From NCBI RefSeq assembly GCF_022539315.1, contig NC_066333.1, positions 4,969,501-5,033,500 on the forward strand: DNA of 64,000 nt. Reading direction: 5' to 3'. The DNA is from Serinus canaria (lineage: Eukaryota > Chordata > Aves > Passeriformes > Fringillidae). The notes under the pieces were generated by a model that was given only the letters and a program-made list of their open reading frames with translations, had not been told where the DNA came from and ran no database searches. Below, piece by piece: positions 47,730 through 59,245 of the stretch; the first letter of the stretch is position 1; every line of letters begins with the position of its first letter. The translations under genes and the position numbers were made by a program.

Positions 47730-47930
47730 AGCATGTATTTCTAAGAAACCCCAAGGGATTTTTTGTCCAAGAGGTTTTCTAACCCCTCTTTGAACACTTT
47801 CAAGCCCTCTGCACCTCCAGCTTCCTCTAGCAAGAACTTCCTCAGATCTTCTGTGTACAGAAGTGAACTGCTTTGGATTCTGTTGATCTTAAAAAAGATT
47901 TTTCAATAGCAGATGTAGACTGTAGGTTGC
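47730..47930 (-). mobile_element. Old CR1/L3-like LINE 3' fragment, antisense
   Basis: TTTTCTAACCCCTCTTTGAA, CACTTTCAAGCCCTCTGCAC, CTCCAGCTTCCTCTAGCAAG, AACTTCCTCAGATCTTCTGT and GTACAGAAGTGAACTGCTTT follow the order of the reverse complement of ancient amniote CR1/L3-type 3' ends. It is much more diverged than the other CR1 pieces and fades after GTTGATCTTAAAA. It was probably inserted long before the songbird radiation. The limits are approximate. Confidence 0.6.
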
Positions 47931-50900
47931 CTTGGTAGTACCCATTTTGAGTCATTTTATTTTTATTTCCTACCTTGAGGCAGCTTTTAAAGAACCTGAT
48001 ATGTAAATCTGTTATCCTTAAATCTGTTTCTTCTTGAAAGTCAGGTCCCTCTTATGTTCCTTAACAGATTGAGGTGTCTTGACTTGTGTACCCCAAAAGA
48101 TTCTCCAAACAGTGAGTCACTTAAAAATCTTATCTCTGTTATTTTACTTTGTGCTGGATAAATTCCCAGTGTCCCATAAATCCAGGGCTGCTTGCAAAGA
48201 TGTTCTCTATGGGAACCAGTCTTCTCTGCTCTCACTCCAGGGTCCATGGGCCAGGAGAGGTCCTTGGGACTCTGCTCCAATTCCAAATGCCTCCCTGTTT
48301 CAGTAAATTTGTTTTAGGGGAACAGGACATCCTGAATAGCTGTCATATCTAATTTTGCAAATCGTTTTATGAGCCTTTTCTCTTTTCTAGTTCCCTCAAA
48401 GGTATGGGCTTTCAGCAACCTGCTCAGATTCACCAGGGAGGAAACCCAAAGCAGAAGGACAAGCTCTGAAGTGTCTACAGGTTCCACATGAACTGGCTCC
48501 TTTTGTCAGAGTACACCAATTTTACATCCTTTGGGCCAAAGCAGGAATCCCCCAAACTATTATTTGCAGCTTAAACATGTTGAATTTTCACTCTGTGTAA
48601 TACCAGAAATTCTGAGTGGTGTCATTTTTACCTGCTGGGGCTCTCCATGTGTAACCATTTGGTAAATTTGTGGTACTAAAAGTGTCCACCCGGGATGTTT
48701 TTGGTTCAACAATGGTTTTCCACTGCCTGGGTGGGAAGTGTGTTGGAATATGGGACTTAAATCCACCTTGGATAACTTGGATATATCTATGGTAGGCTCT
48801 TAAAAGCAATGTTATTTCAAAATTACCAGAATGTACTTTTGTGTGTGCAAGGAGTGAGGTTACAGCAAAAAGCAGTCCCTTCCCTCCTCTAAAGCTGAGC
48901 CAGTTTCAACTGGCCTCTGGCTTTCCCCAAGATCAGGAAGTTGAAAATGTGACTGAGAGCCAACCCTCTCCCTTCTCCTATTTGATTCCTGTGCCCAAGC
49001 CACTGTGGATCTGACCCCAGGACCTCTTGGCTCTAAAAATGGATTTTGTACTGCCCAAGTGGCTCCTGTAAAGCACAGAATTGGAAATGCAGTGTTTGTA
49101 GCTGTAATGATTTGCAGAAGAGGAGGGCCTTTGGAAACAGGGAAAATTGGCTGCCATCACCTCAGTGGCTTCTTAACGTGGTCCAAAGAAAAGGAGCACC
49201 ATTATCTCCTATTTGCTGCAGATTATTCAAGCCTTCTTGCAAATGGGCTAAATCCCCACTGGTGTAAACTGGATTAGCTCCACTGGAGTCAATGGAGCTG
49301 AGCTGTTCCCCACCCTGTATCAGGATTTCTCCTGTTATCTCTGAGCATGGCAAGAATAAAAGTTGCAGCATTACCAATAAAGTCCCTGCTATGCTGTGGA
49401 TGATAATCCATGCCTTTCCCTGTCCCCGTGGAGCTGAGTTGTGTTAAGATTATGAGCCTTAGATGTTTAGAGCAATTTGGACTGGATCAGAGGTTATAGG
49501 CTCTGCTTTTTAACATTCTGCTTTTATTTTCAGGCTATGAAGTGTAATAGTTCACCATTTTGGTTTAAGTATCACAATAAAAGTCAGTGAGATGGAACAG
49601 GCAATAAGGAGCCGTTTTACATCAGTGCTGCTGAGACAGAGTGCTTAAGTCTTCATTAACCTACAGAGGAAGGAGCTACAGAAAAGACACTTGAAATAAA
49701 ACACCAGGGATGAGGCTCAGATCCTTCCTGGATCTGCACAGGCAGGCACTGTGGAAGGCTGGTCTCTGGTGGGAATATCTCCTCGTGTCTGTGCTCTCAT
49801 GCAGTGAATAGCAGGGCAAGGAACCCCACACTGCTGTGTCAGGGGCTGGAGTGCCTGGGCTGTGGCCCTGCTGCTGGACAGCAGGAGCTGAAAGCCAGGC
49901 AGGCTGTACTGCAGGGACTTCATAACTCAGGGGTGGCATTTCTGCATTTACAGCATCTCTTTGTTCTTCATTAGGCCCTTTATTAGAGTTCTGAGACTGC
50001 TGGCTCTCTCCTGACACGTGGTGTTCTGTTAATGGTCCGTGTTTCTACATATAGTCCAAGAGAATGTGGGGAATACAGTGGTACTGGAAAGATTTTCAGA
50101 TTTCCCTCAGCCCTTCCTCAGAGCAGAGAGGCTCCAGGCCTCAGAACATCTCCATGGTCTCTGGATTCACTCCAGCAGGTCCACATCTGCCTTGCACTTT
50201 ACCTGCTCTCTGCTGGGGCAGAGTTGAAGATGCCCTATGTGAGATTTCAGACTCATTTGGTGAAGGAGAAATAACACTTCCCTGCAGCCCAGAAACAGCA
50301 GAGCTCAGATAAAGGCATTGCTGCTTTCCCTCTTGCTGAACCAAGCCTTCTCCCGGTCCCAACAGTGCAGACTCCCAGCCCTGCTTTACACAACACTTTG
50401 CTGCTGCTTCTGTAAAAGGTCTCCTTGAGATTGCCTCTATTTACTCTTCAGTAGAGTGAAGATTGTTTCCTCTTGCCTGGGGGAAGAAGCAGAAATGTTG
50501 AAAATTTACTGTTCTGGTTTATTGCTTAAAAGAGTTTTTGCTGTGCCATGAGTGTGCCTCTGCCTTGTCCTGGGTTTTGCCATGTCAGAGCACTTCCAAC
50601 ATCTTTTGCAATCTCTGCAGGGTGTCTGTTTCCTGGGCCTCTGTTTGAAACCCAGAACAACTGTGACAAACTTTCCAAGAAAACAGCCACTCCCTGTGTT
50701 TTTGATTCATATTTCCCCCATTTTCATCCTCAATTTGCTCCTTTTCCAGTTAAGTTAAATACCTCCCCCTGAATGCTGAATAAAGAATGATAAATTTGTT
50801 TTGGGTTTTTTTTTCCTAAGATAAAACCAGGAATTAAAAACACACAAGGAAAACAACTATACAGATATACCTGTCCATTGATGTGGAAAACACAATGAAA

Positions 50901-53900
50901 TGAACGAGGTGCAAGGTGAAATACAAGGTTTAGAGTCTGTTCTTTTTTCACCTTTGTTAGAGGCTTCTTAACTTGTTTTCTTAGTGGAGAAATTCAGTGA
51001 TATTTTTTTTACCTGTTATCTAAAGTCCTCATATGAAGGATGAAAATGAAAATGAAACATGGAAATGGCTGGTTACATGGAATTTTGCTTTCAATTGGAA
51101 TTAGAGGTAGTAAAGTCCTGGAGTACACCAGCTTTGTCAGTCTGCCTTGCCAAGTGGAGGTTTGCAGCAAGGTGGAAATGAAATGAAGCCATATTTTCAC
51201 ATCACTGTAGGTAAACCTGGGCCACTCACCTACAGGTGGATATTCAAATCATGGCCTCAATCCATACTCTTTTCAAAGGCAGAAAAGTACTTTATTTGCA
51301 TGAGAAAAGCAATGTATTAATGATAAGGAAGGGTCAAGACAAATACTTAAAAGACTATGAGGCATTTTGATGCTACTGGGCTGAATATAATGTAACTAAC
51401 TGAGATAAATGGCTGGTTGGGAATAAGTACTAAAATTAATAAAAGTAGATAATTAAGTGCCTCATAAAGCTGTGTTGTTTCTTCAGGCAAAAATGAGCTT
51501 TCCTGATGTCCTAAGATTAGAAGGATGTGTGTGATCTTAGTGGCTACCAAAATTCATGTAAGAAAGGGAACAAATCACAGAAGTTTTACCTAATTTTTGT
51601 TTGTGTTTTTAAGTCTGCATTGCTGAGTGTCCTTGCCCTGAGAGACAAGGACATGCTAAAGCTGAGCTGAAGCTTACATGGTTTTGAGCACAGACTAAAT
51701 GAAGCACTTCCAACAATCCAGCCAGTGACTCAGTGTAAATCTTATACACTGCTTGGAGATAACATCTGAAATAAAAGTGCTTTTTTCCTCTTTTTCTTCA
51801 GGGCCGCTGTTGTCCTGTGAGAAAGGGCTCTCTGTGTATTTAAACATTGATGAACTCTTAAGTAAAGAATCAAAACAAAGAGGAAAAAATAGTCCCCAGG
51901 AGTGTGTGAACAGCAAGGGCTTCTCTGCCTTTGCCCTGATTCTTTCCCCTTCAAACAGCTGTAAATCTCCATGATCTCTCTCCTTGTCCACTGACTCTGC
52001 TAGAGGCAGATGAGCTGGGACAGGCACAAATATTCAACCCTAGAGAGAATGATAAAATAATCCCTCTCTACTCCCACCCCCCTTTTACTCTCTCCCCTCC
52101 CTGAGCAGCCACACCAGTGCAGAGATGGGGCAGCATGTTTGTCTGATTGCAGGTTTGTCTGATTCCATTTTGGATCTCTGCTGTTTGCCTGCAGGGATTA
52201 AGTAAATTTTATAATGGGCTGATCAAAGATGAATGGAAATCTCCTCTTATTCCCACCTCAATTTCCTGAATAGCAGCATCTCTTTCTATCCATCAAGCTC
52301 TAGAAAAGGGACACTGCCTGTCCCAGAATCATTTCTCATAGCACAATTTTTTTTCTTCCAAAAATTAATTAAATAAATAAGGGATAAAATCTCTAAGAAG
52401 TGAATAGCAACACCATCCAGTTTGTGCCTGGGAGTCCTCCTGTGGAGGTGAGAGCACATCACATTCACAGCTGGGAGCTGGGAAGCATCACTGGGATGTT
52501 GCATTTATCCCACCCAGAGATATCCCTGAGGCCAGCACAGTGCAGCAATGGCACAGCTGCTGCAAACCACATTTGGAACTACAAGGATTTTAATGCAAAC
52601 AGAAAAAAACAGCAACCGAATGAACTTTTTAAATCAAAACCGAGACTCCAGAGGACTCAGACTATGTGGCTTTGTTGTTTGCTTTTGTGACAAGGTTACT
52701 CTCTTTGTGCCAAAGAGAATTTTATCATTGCTTTTAAGGAAGTTTAAGTTCAAACAGTATTATGATGTCCTTCTCTTTAACCCTCTTTGTCTTTTCTATC
52801 CTAAGTACAAGAGGCAGTGTGTCATATAAAGAAAAAAGAGCTGAAGAACTGGTGTTTTTCCATCCTATCAGACATCTAGAGGCCATGAAGACATCACCTA
52901 GATGTGTATTTAGCAAGAAATTCAAAAGTTGATTCAATTCTTGGCATTGAGCACCTGGGGCCCCAGTGGTTTGGCCTCAGTGGTGGATTTGGACACAGAG
53001 CAGGGCAGACACAGGGGTGACTCCAGATGTCTTCTAATTCAGTGATATCAAAATGAAAAATCCCTTATGAGCTGCTGAGTGCATGGGGTGTATTTCAGTC
53101 CCCAGTTAGATGGTCTGTGCAGTGAGCACTGCCAGAATACCATTTTATTTCTCTGTGAGAGAGCTCCTGTGCCTTTAACCCAGTGTGACAGTTCCTTAAC
53201 CACCCTGCCCCTCACCAGAGGTTCATTTTCTTCCCCTGGGACATCACTCAGAGTAATTGTCCCCAGTAATAATCAATAAATCCAAATTATCTTGAATAAA
53301 GCCAGATTTATTTAACACAGTGTAACAAATAGAAAACCAGAAAGAAAATCCATGTAAATACAATTTAAAGAGAGCAGGTTTGTCTGAGACTATGGACTAT
53401 GTAGCAAGCACACCAGCTGGCCAAGATATTTTACAACACTGTGTAGAGACCAGCACATTAACCCTTTAGATTAAGGGAAGTGGATTTTTGCCTTTGGAAA
53501 ACTTCAGGCTGCACAGGACCTTCTTTTCTAAAAAATTTCTCTTAAATAAAAATTTCTTAGCACTCCATCTTGTAAACCTGCTGAGTAAATAAGAAATACT
53601 AAAGATGAAGACTTTTTTTAAAATATGGAAAGTCTTTTTTTTTTGGATATTGCCACTCTGGAACTTTTTGTTGAAATGCCTGAAATATTTTTCATTTTCT
53701 TCCCTAAGATGGAAGGTCATCAGAATATTCTCTAGAATCATCTAGTGGCCCTACAGCCTTTGGATTCTAATGACACTGGGATCAAATTCATGCAAAACAA
53801 GCTTTTACATCAGATTTCTTTCCCGAAACTTAGAAATCAAATGCCATTCCTGGTCCTTTCATCAGCTGTTTTTTATCTCCCTTTTCCTAGAAGTCAAGTT

Positions 53901-56900
53901 TCTCAGAGGTTGTGATTTCAAAATGCCTTTTTCTTGGGACTGGGTTCCAGTGCCACTTCTCAATTTCTGTGGTGACAGAAGTTTCTCTTAGAGCAACACT
54001 GAGGCTCTTTCTCCAACTAATTAAAATTTACACCTCGAAATTATCTCTGCTGTTTGCCCTTTGCCTCAGTCCCTGAACACACACTCATGGAGGTGCAAGT
54101 GAGATTCCTCCTCCCCTGGACCACTCCTTCAGCTGCTCTTCCCTGAATGTCCTTCCTTGTTTCATTCACAGTGCAGTGAGAGCCTGCACCATTCAGAAAC
54201 TATAGGGGATTTCAGCAGGAGATGCATTTGTAACTTTGTTCTTTCAAGGACTGGGTATTTGGAGGCTGATTTTCCAAGTCTCCCTTGTAAGATTATTGTG
54301 CTGTGATGCCATCCCTGAAGTAACCTCTCTTGGCATCCCAGAGATCAATTACTGTAAATCCATCTTTGAAATTTTGATGGTGACTTGGTTAGAAAAGAGG
54401 ATTCCAGCTTCAGTGGTTTAATTGTGATTTTTTGTCGTTGTTGCTGTTGTTATAATTTACTTGGGTGTGTTCATGCAGGTAATTTCATGAACTTTGAGAA
54501 GCTGATTTTATTTTACATGTTCATGCCTCCATGCTGAGGTCCCAGGAGAATTCAGCACTGAGGTATCAGGGCACACTGCAGCCTTTCCCTTTCCTCTGAA
54601 AGCCTTTAGGACCTTCAGAACTTTGAGAAGCATTCCTCTGCCAAACACAGCTAAAATTAGCCAACTGTTTCAAAATTTTGGTGTGCTTATGTGCGTGCCC
54701 AAAGCATGAGTGTGCAAAGCTTATTCCCTCAGAGAGCAGAGATAAAAGGAAATTGGCCACTGTAATTGAAAGTGATAAAAGTATTCAATGTTTTTAACAG
54801 AGCAATTCCAGACTACTCTTATCACATTCCTCCTTTTTTGCAAAATATTGTAATGACCCACATCCTCATATTTGTTTTTGTCACTGAATGCAAGACTGTG
54901 ATAAGTAAAAAGTATGCAGTGTACCCCAAAATAACTGTGGATGATTGTCCCTCTGAAAACCTTGTTTGACCAGCTTATTGTGCAGTTCTCAACGTGTGCA
55001 TTTAGAATTGGTGGGCAGCTTTTAGCATGCACACAATTCTCTTCAGACACATTCCTTCTCACGCCTGACCTCCGTTTTACATGATTTTAAGCTGTTTTTC
55101 TCTTAACGTGAAGCTATTCCCAGTGCATTTCAACAGCATATTTAGCATGCCATTAATTTTTTTCCCCTTCAAATCTCATTCCATCTGATAGCCTGGCAGC
55201 TCTGACTATAACCAGTTTCCTTCTCATTACCAGTCCTTTAAAAGGGAGGAAGAAGACATCTTCAAGGGTTTTGTTACCTTTCTGCTTTCCCATTGTGAAT
55301 TTCTTAATTTGTGAAAAAAAACCACAGAGATTGTTGTTCACAGTACACATCCCACTGACAGAGAGAGAAATAATAAACCCATAATGCTCAAATGGAATCA
55401 ACTGCTGTCATTGTGTTGCAGATAATTGAGCATATTTTTAAATCCTCCTCTGTGGAGGTTTTGGGGTATTTTTCTGTTAAGTCATCCTCTGTGCAGGTGT
55501 TTTTATTTGGGGGAGATACTTTTTTCTTTGCTCTGTTTCTGGAGCATTAAGGGCACAAATGCTACCACAATTCCACCACAGCCTTTGCTGCTTTTCTTGG
55601 GGTTTAACAAGTTGCTACAAGGAAGGTCTGGTCCCATCTTTACCCAAGTGCTTGTATCAGCAGAGCCTTAATAATCTGTGTAACAATTGTTAAATAATTT
55701 TTCTTGGTTTCCTTCCCCAAGAAGAGGGGCAGTTTGGCTTCTTGGCCCCCTTCTTATCTTTTCACAGTGGCCCTTGGAATTGGAGTCAGGAATGAAGCCT
55801 CATCATACTCAGCACAGGAGAGGCTGATTCATTAAAATCAACCTTGTCTGAGTGAAAGGGTGAATATGAGTTTAATTTTTTCAATTTTAGGTGTTTCCCA
55901 AGGATTTGCCTCAATTGCCAGAACGATCATTCTGTCTGAATTTTTAAATGAAAATATTCTGAATATGGTTCCAAAGTGATTTTTTTCCATTTTCAGAATT
56001 GCCTTTCGTTTTTACTAGAAGATTTTACATGTTCATTGGCCAGATTCTGCATTAGGGCAGACTTCTGTTTGCAAAAGTACTTGAAGAGAGTTGTTTTTAT
56101 ATTGTCGTCCTAGTTTTGGATAGGAAAATATTTCAAAGTACAAAATCTGATGGCATGGAAAACCCTTTCCTTCCACTTCACTTTTTTGAATAACTGCCTC
56201 TGTTGAAATACTATTCTACTTCTTTTACTTTTTCCTAGTGCCCATCAATAATTCATTACATTATTAGGAAATGGATAAAGATGGAATAAATCATTTAATA
56301 CAGTATTTTCCAAATTCATACTGATGTGAGTTTGAGTGTGTGGGATACAAGAAGGTGATTACCATTTCCAGCAAGTGAGAGAAGCAGATGAACTGTACAA
56401 AATACTCAGGAAATGCTGAATGCTTGGCAGTGAAACTTTCTGGCTCCCTGGATATGGCACAACCCAAATCACAAAAACCTGTGAACATGCAGACCCAAGC
56501 ACTGGCTGATGTGGCTGTGCACAACCAGACTGTGAATTACTAAAGGATTTAAGGGCTGTCCAGGGCTGAGAGTTGCTTTTTCCCTGAAATTCTCAGTGCA
56601 TCCTCTGATGTTGTACATTGTCACGTAAAGCAAGAGGGTTTCTGCCTCTCACACCTTTCAGCTCAAACACATGGAGCAGATTTTTTAATGGAGCTCCTGT
56701 CTGTATCACCACTTGGAGCTGCACCTTTGTAAGTCCCACAGGCAGCAATATCAATCAGATGAATAAAATTGTGCATGTGCTGAAATGCTTTGCTGAAGGG
56801 GAAATGCAGGCTGCAACAGCTTACAACCTGCACAGACCTAAACTGGCACCTGAACATGAAAACCACTCTAACATCCTCTCTCCCAGATAATTTCCTCACC

Positions 56901-57465
56901 TTTCAGTGCTCATGAAGAAAGGCTGCAAAGCCTCCCAAACCAGCAGACTCTGCCCAGAGAGCTGACCAGACCTCAGCCAGTGCTCACAGATTTCACAGGA
57001 GCAGGGAGCAGCACGTGGTACCTTCCTGGTCATTTAGGAATTGCACAAGGAGCTAAGCTGAGACTGGCTACTGAACCTGAGGTCAAGTTTAATTGCTCTA
57101 AAGTGGTGCTGAGGGAAGGAGGGGTTCAGTTAGTTTCTCCAGTGGAGCTTTCAGGAAAGCAGGCACTGACTCAGCTTATTTAAAACTGCCTCAGGAAGAT
57201 GTGGTCCATAGGGCAGAGGTGCCCACTTTAAAACACTTTGGCCATGGGTGTCCTTTCCTGTTTGATTTATAGGAATGTGGAACAGGTTGTCTGACAAACC
57301 AGAATGCATTCATTCTGTGCTCCTTCCCCTGCTCAAAAGCCATGCTAATGGTATTAATCAGGATTAAAGGAGGCTTGAGAGAATTAGGAAAGCAAAGCAT
57401 CCTGTATGTCAGGCCATCAGCAAAGCCACGTCTTGAGATTTATTACATTCACAAATGCTTCTCAC
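47931..57465. other. Long unique non-coding stretch, no supported feature
   Basis: Over about 9.5 kb I recognise no transposon, RNA gene or exon. Small items are short T-runs (for example 50810, 51003, 53635) and GT/TTG-rich words near 54430. Open frames are all below about 115 codons and unremarkable. Old degraded repeats may be present. Confidence 0.5.
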
Positions 57466-57484
57466 AAAAAAAAAAAAAAAAAAA
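57466..57484 (+). repeat. A19 homopolymer
   Basis: Nineteen consecutive A residues, about 85 bp upstream of the GGAGA array. Confidence 0.95.
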
Positions 57485-57570
57485 GGAACCCCAAAACCCC
57501 TCCTGCAAGCTCAGAGCTGGGACAGAAGGGACAGAAGAGTCTGAAAGGAGGTGGAGGACCCTGAAGCTGA

Positions 57571-58094
57571 GGAGAGGAGAGGAGAGGAGAGGAGAGGAGA
57601 GGAGAGGAGAGGAGAGGATGAGGAGAGGAGAGGAGAGGAGAGGAGAGGAGAGGAGAGGATGAGGAGGAGGAGAGGAGAGGAGAGGAGAGGAGAGGAGAGG
57701 AGAGAGAGGAAGGAGAGGAGAGGACGAGGAGGAGGAGAGGAGAGGATAGGAGAGGAGAGGATGAGGAGAGGACGAGGAGGAGACGGAGAGGAGAGGAGAG
57801 GAGAGGAGAGGAGGAGAGGAGAGGAGAGGAGAGGAGAGGAGAGGAGAGGAGAGGAGAGGAGAGGAGAGGAGAGGGAGAGGAGAGGAGAGGAGAGGAGAGG
57901 AGAGGGAGGAGAGGAGAGGAGAGGAGAGGAGAGGAGAGGAGAGGAGAGGAGAGGAGAGGAGAGGAGAGGAGAGGAGAGGAGAGGAGAGGAGAGGAGAGGA
58001 GAGGAGAGGAGAGGAGAGGAGAGGAGAGGAGAGGAGAGGAGAGGAGAGGAGAGGAGAGGAGAGGAGAGGAGAGGAGAGGAGAGGAGAGGAGGAG
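57571..58094 (+). repeat. (GGAGA)n pentanucleotide array, about 520 bp
   Basis: The + strand is almost entirely G and A with five-base period. The left half (57571-57815) is imperfect with GATGAGG, GACGAGG, AGAGAGAGGAAGG and GATAGG variants. The right half (57908-58090) is an essentially perfect run. The homopurine mirror repeat can form triplex DNA, and repeated GG pairs allow two-tetrad G-quadruplexes. A 196-codon + frame (57551-58141) of Glu, Arg and Gly repeats is a by-product; the pentamer keeps all three frames stop-free where it is pure. Confidence 0.98.
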
Positions 58095-59162
58095 CTGGCA
58101 GGGCTGGCTCAGCCCCGGTGCCAGCGTCGTGCTCCGTGTGAGCCAGCTGGCAAAGGGGAGCTGCAGAAATGCTGCTCTCTTGCTCAGCAGATCTGCTCTT
58201 AATTACCTGCCTGTAAATCAGGATTCATTTAATAAGTCTGTGGAGCTGGACAAGTGTGTAGGCAACAGTATTTGCAAGCTGAATTTCTCTGCTCTGGTAT
58301 GTGCAGGGTTCAGCAGCTACTGTGAAGATCATTTCTCAAAAATTTTATATTTTGCATCTCAATCCAGAACTGAAACTGTCTTAAAACATAAAGCAGAGTT
58401 TGGATAATGATTTGTTCCACAAACAAGAGTTTTTCAGCTGCAGCAGCAGGGCAAAGACACCAGCTCCCAGCTGCACTGCAGGGCCAAGTGCTGCCCTGAA
58501 GTCCCCTGTGCTGAGGTACCAAAATGAGCAGGAATGAAATAATGTAGCAGTCTGTGCATATGAGAAATATAAACGAGAAGAGCTTTTCTGAATGAAAGAA
58601 AAACAAACCCCAAACCTGATAAACAAATGTTTTAAAAGGCCCTTGACACAGGTCAGTTCTAGACATTAACAGTCCCTGGTAAAATTGGCTTAGATGAGAC
58701 AAGTCAGTGGTGCTGAATCCAGCTGAAAACTCAGGTGCTGAGTGCTTTGGGTACCTTGTGTTGCTTTTACATCATTTTTCAGAGTTGTATAGTGGCATAT
58801 TTTATTTCAGAAGAGCTGACCCTGTCAAGACCCTGTTTTGGTGACTTTAGAAATATGCTTATATCAGAAAAGTACTTCCTTCTCCATTATTTTCTGAATC
58901 CTCTTAAAAGTAACCAATTCAACTTTTGACTGCAGAGTTTATCCTGTTTTAGGCCACTGTATCCTTCCAGCAGCAGCCCTTTGGCTTCTGCAGAGGATGA
59001 GTGACTGGCTGTCTCTCACACATAAAATGAGCCTTTTCCATCACTGTCTTCATTTCTAATTTACATCCACTGGCACTTTCAGTTATATTCCTTATTTTTG
59101 TCTCCTGAGAAGGAAGCTTTTCATATATCCATTGTTAAGTAGAATCACCAGGAAATTCCAGA
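58095..59162. other. Unique non-coding sequence
   Basis: The 45 bp after the array are GC-rich with several CpGs (CCCCGGTGCCAGCGTCGTGC). The rest is ordinary with no recognised feature. Confidence 0.5.
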
Positions 59163-59245
59163 ATAAGGAGAGAAAGAGAAGAAAGAAAAAAAAAAGCAAC
59201 CTTCTTTTCCTTCTTTTTTTTTTTTAATGTCTTTTTTTTTTTTTT
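59163..59245. repeat. Purine-rich tract followed by opposed poly-A and poly-T runs
   Basis: An AGAAAG-type tract with an A10 run (59187-59196) is followed by T-runs at 59214-59225 and 59232-59245. The A and T runs could pair as a weak hairpin. No retrotransposon body is attached. Confidence 0.8.

Noticed and set aside
57551..58141. 196-codon Glu/Arg/Gly-rich protein
   Set aside because: It is the translation of the GGAGA microsatellite; all phases of a pure pentamer lack stops.
59187..59245. A-run/T-run hairpin as a microRNA precursor or terminator
   Set aside because: The pairing is homopolymeric and low in complexity, with no plausible mature arm. Rho-independent terminators do not apply to vertebrate DNA.
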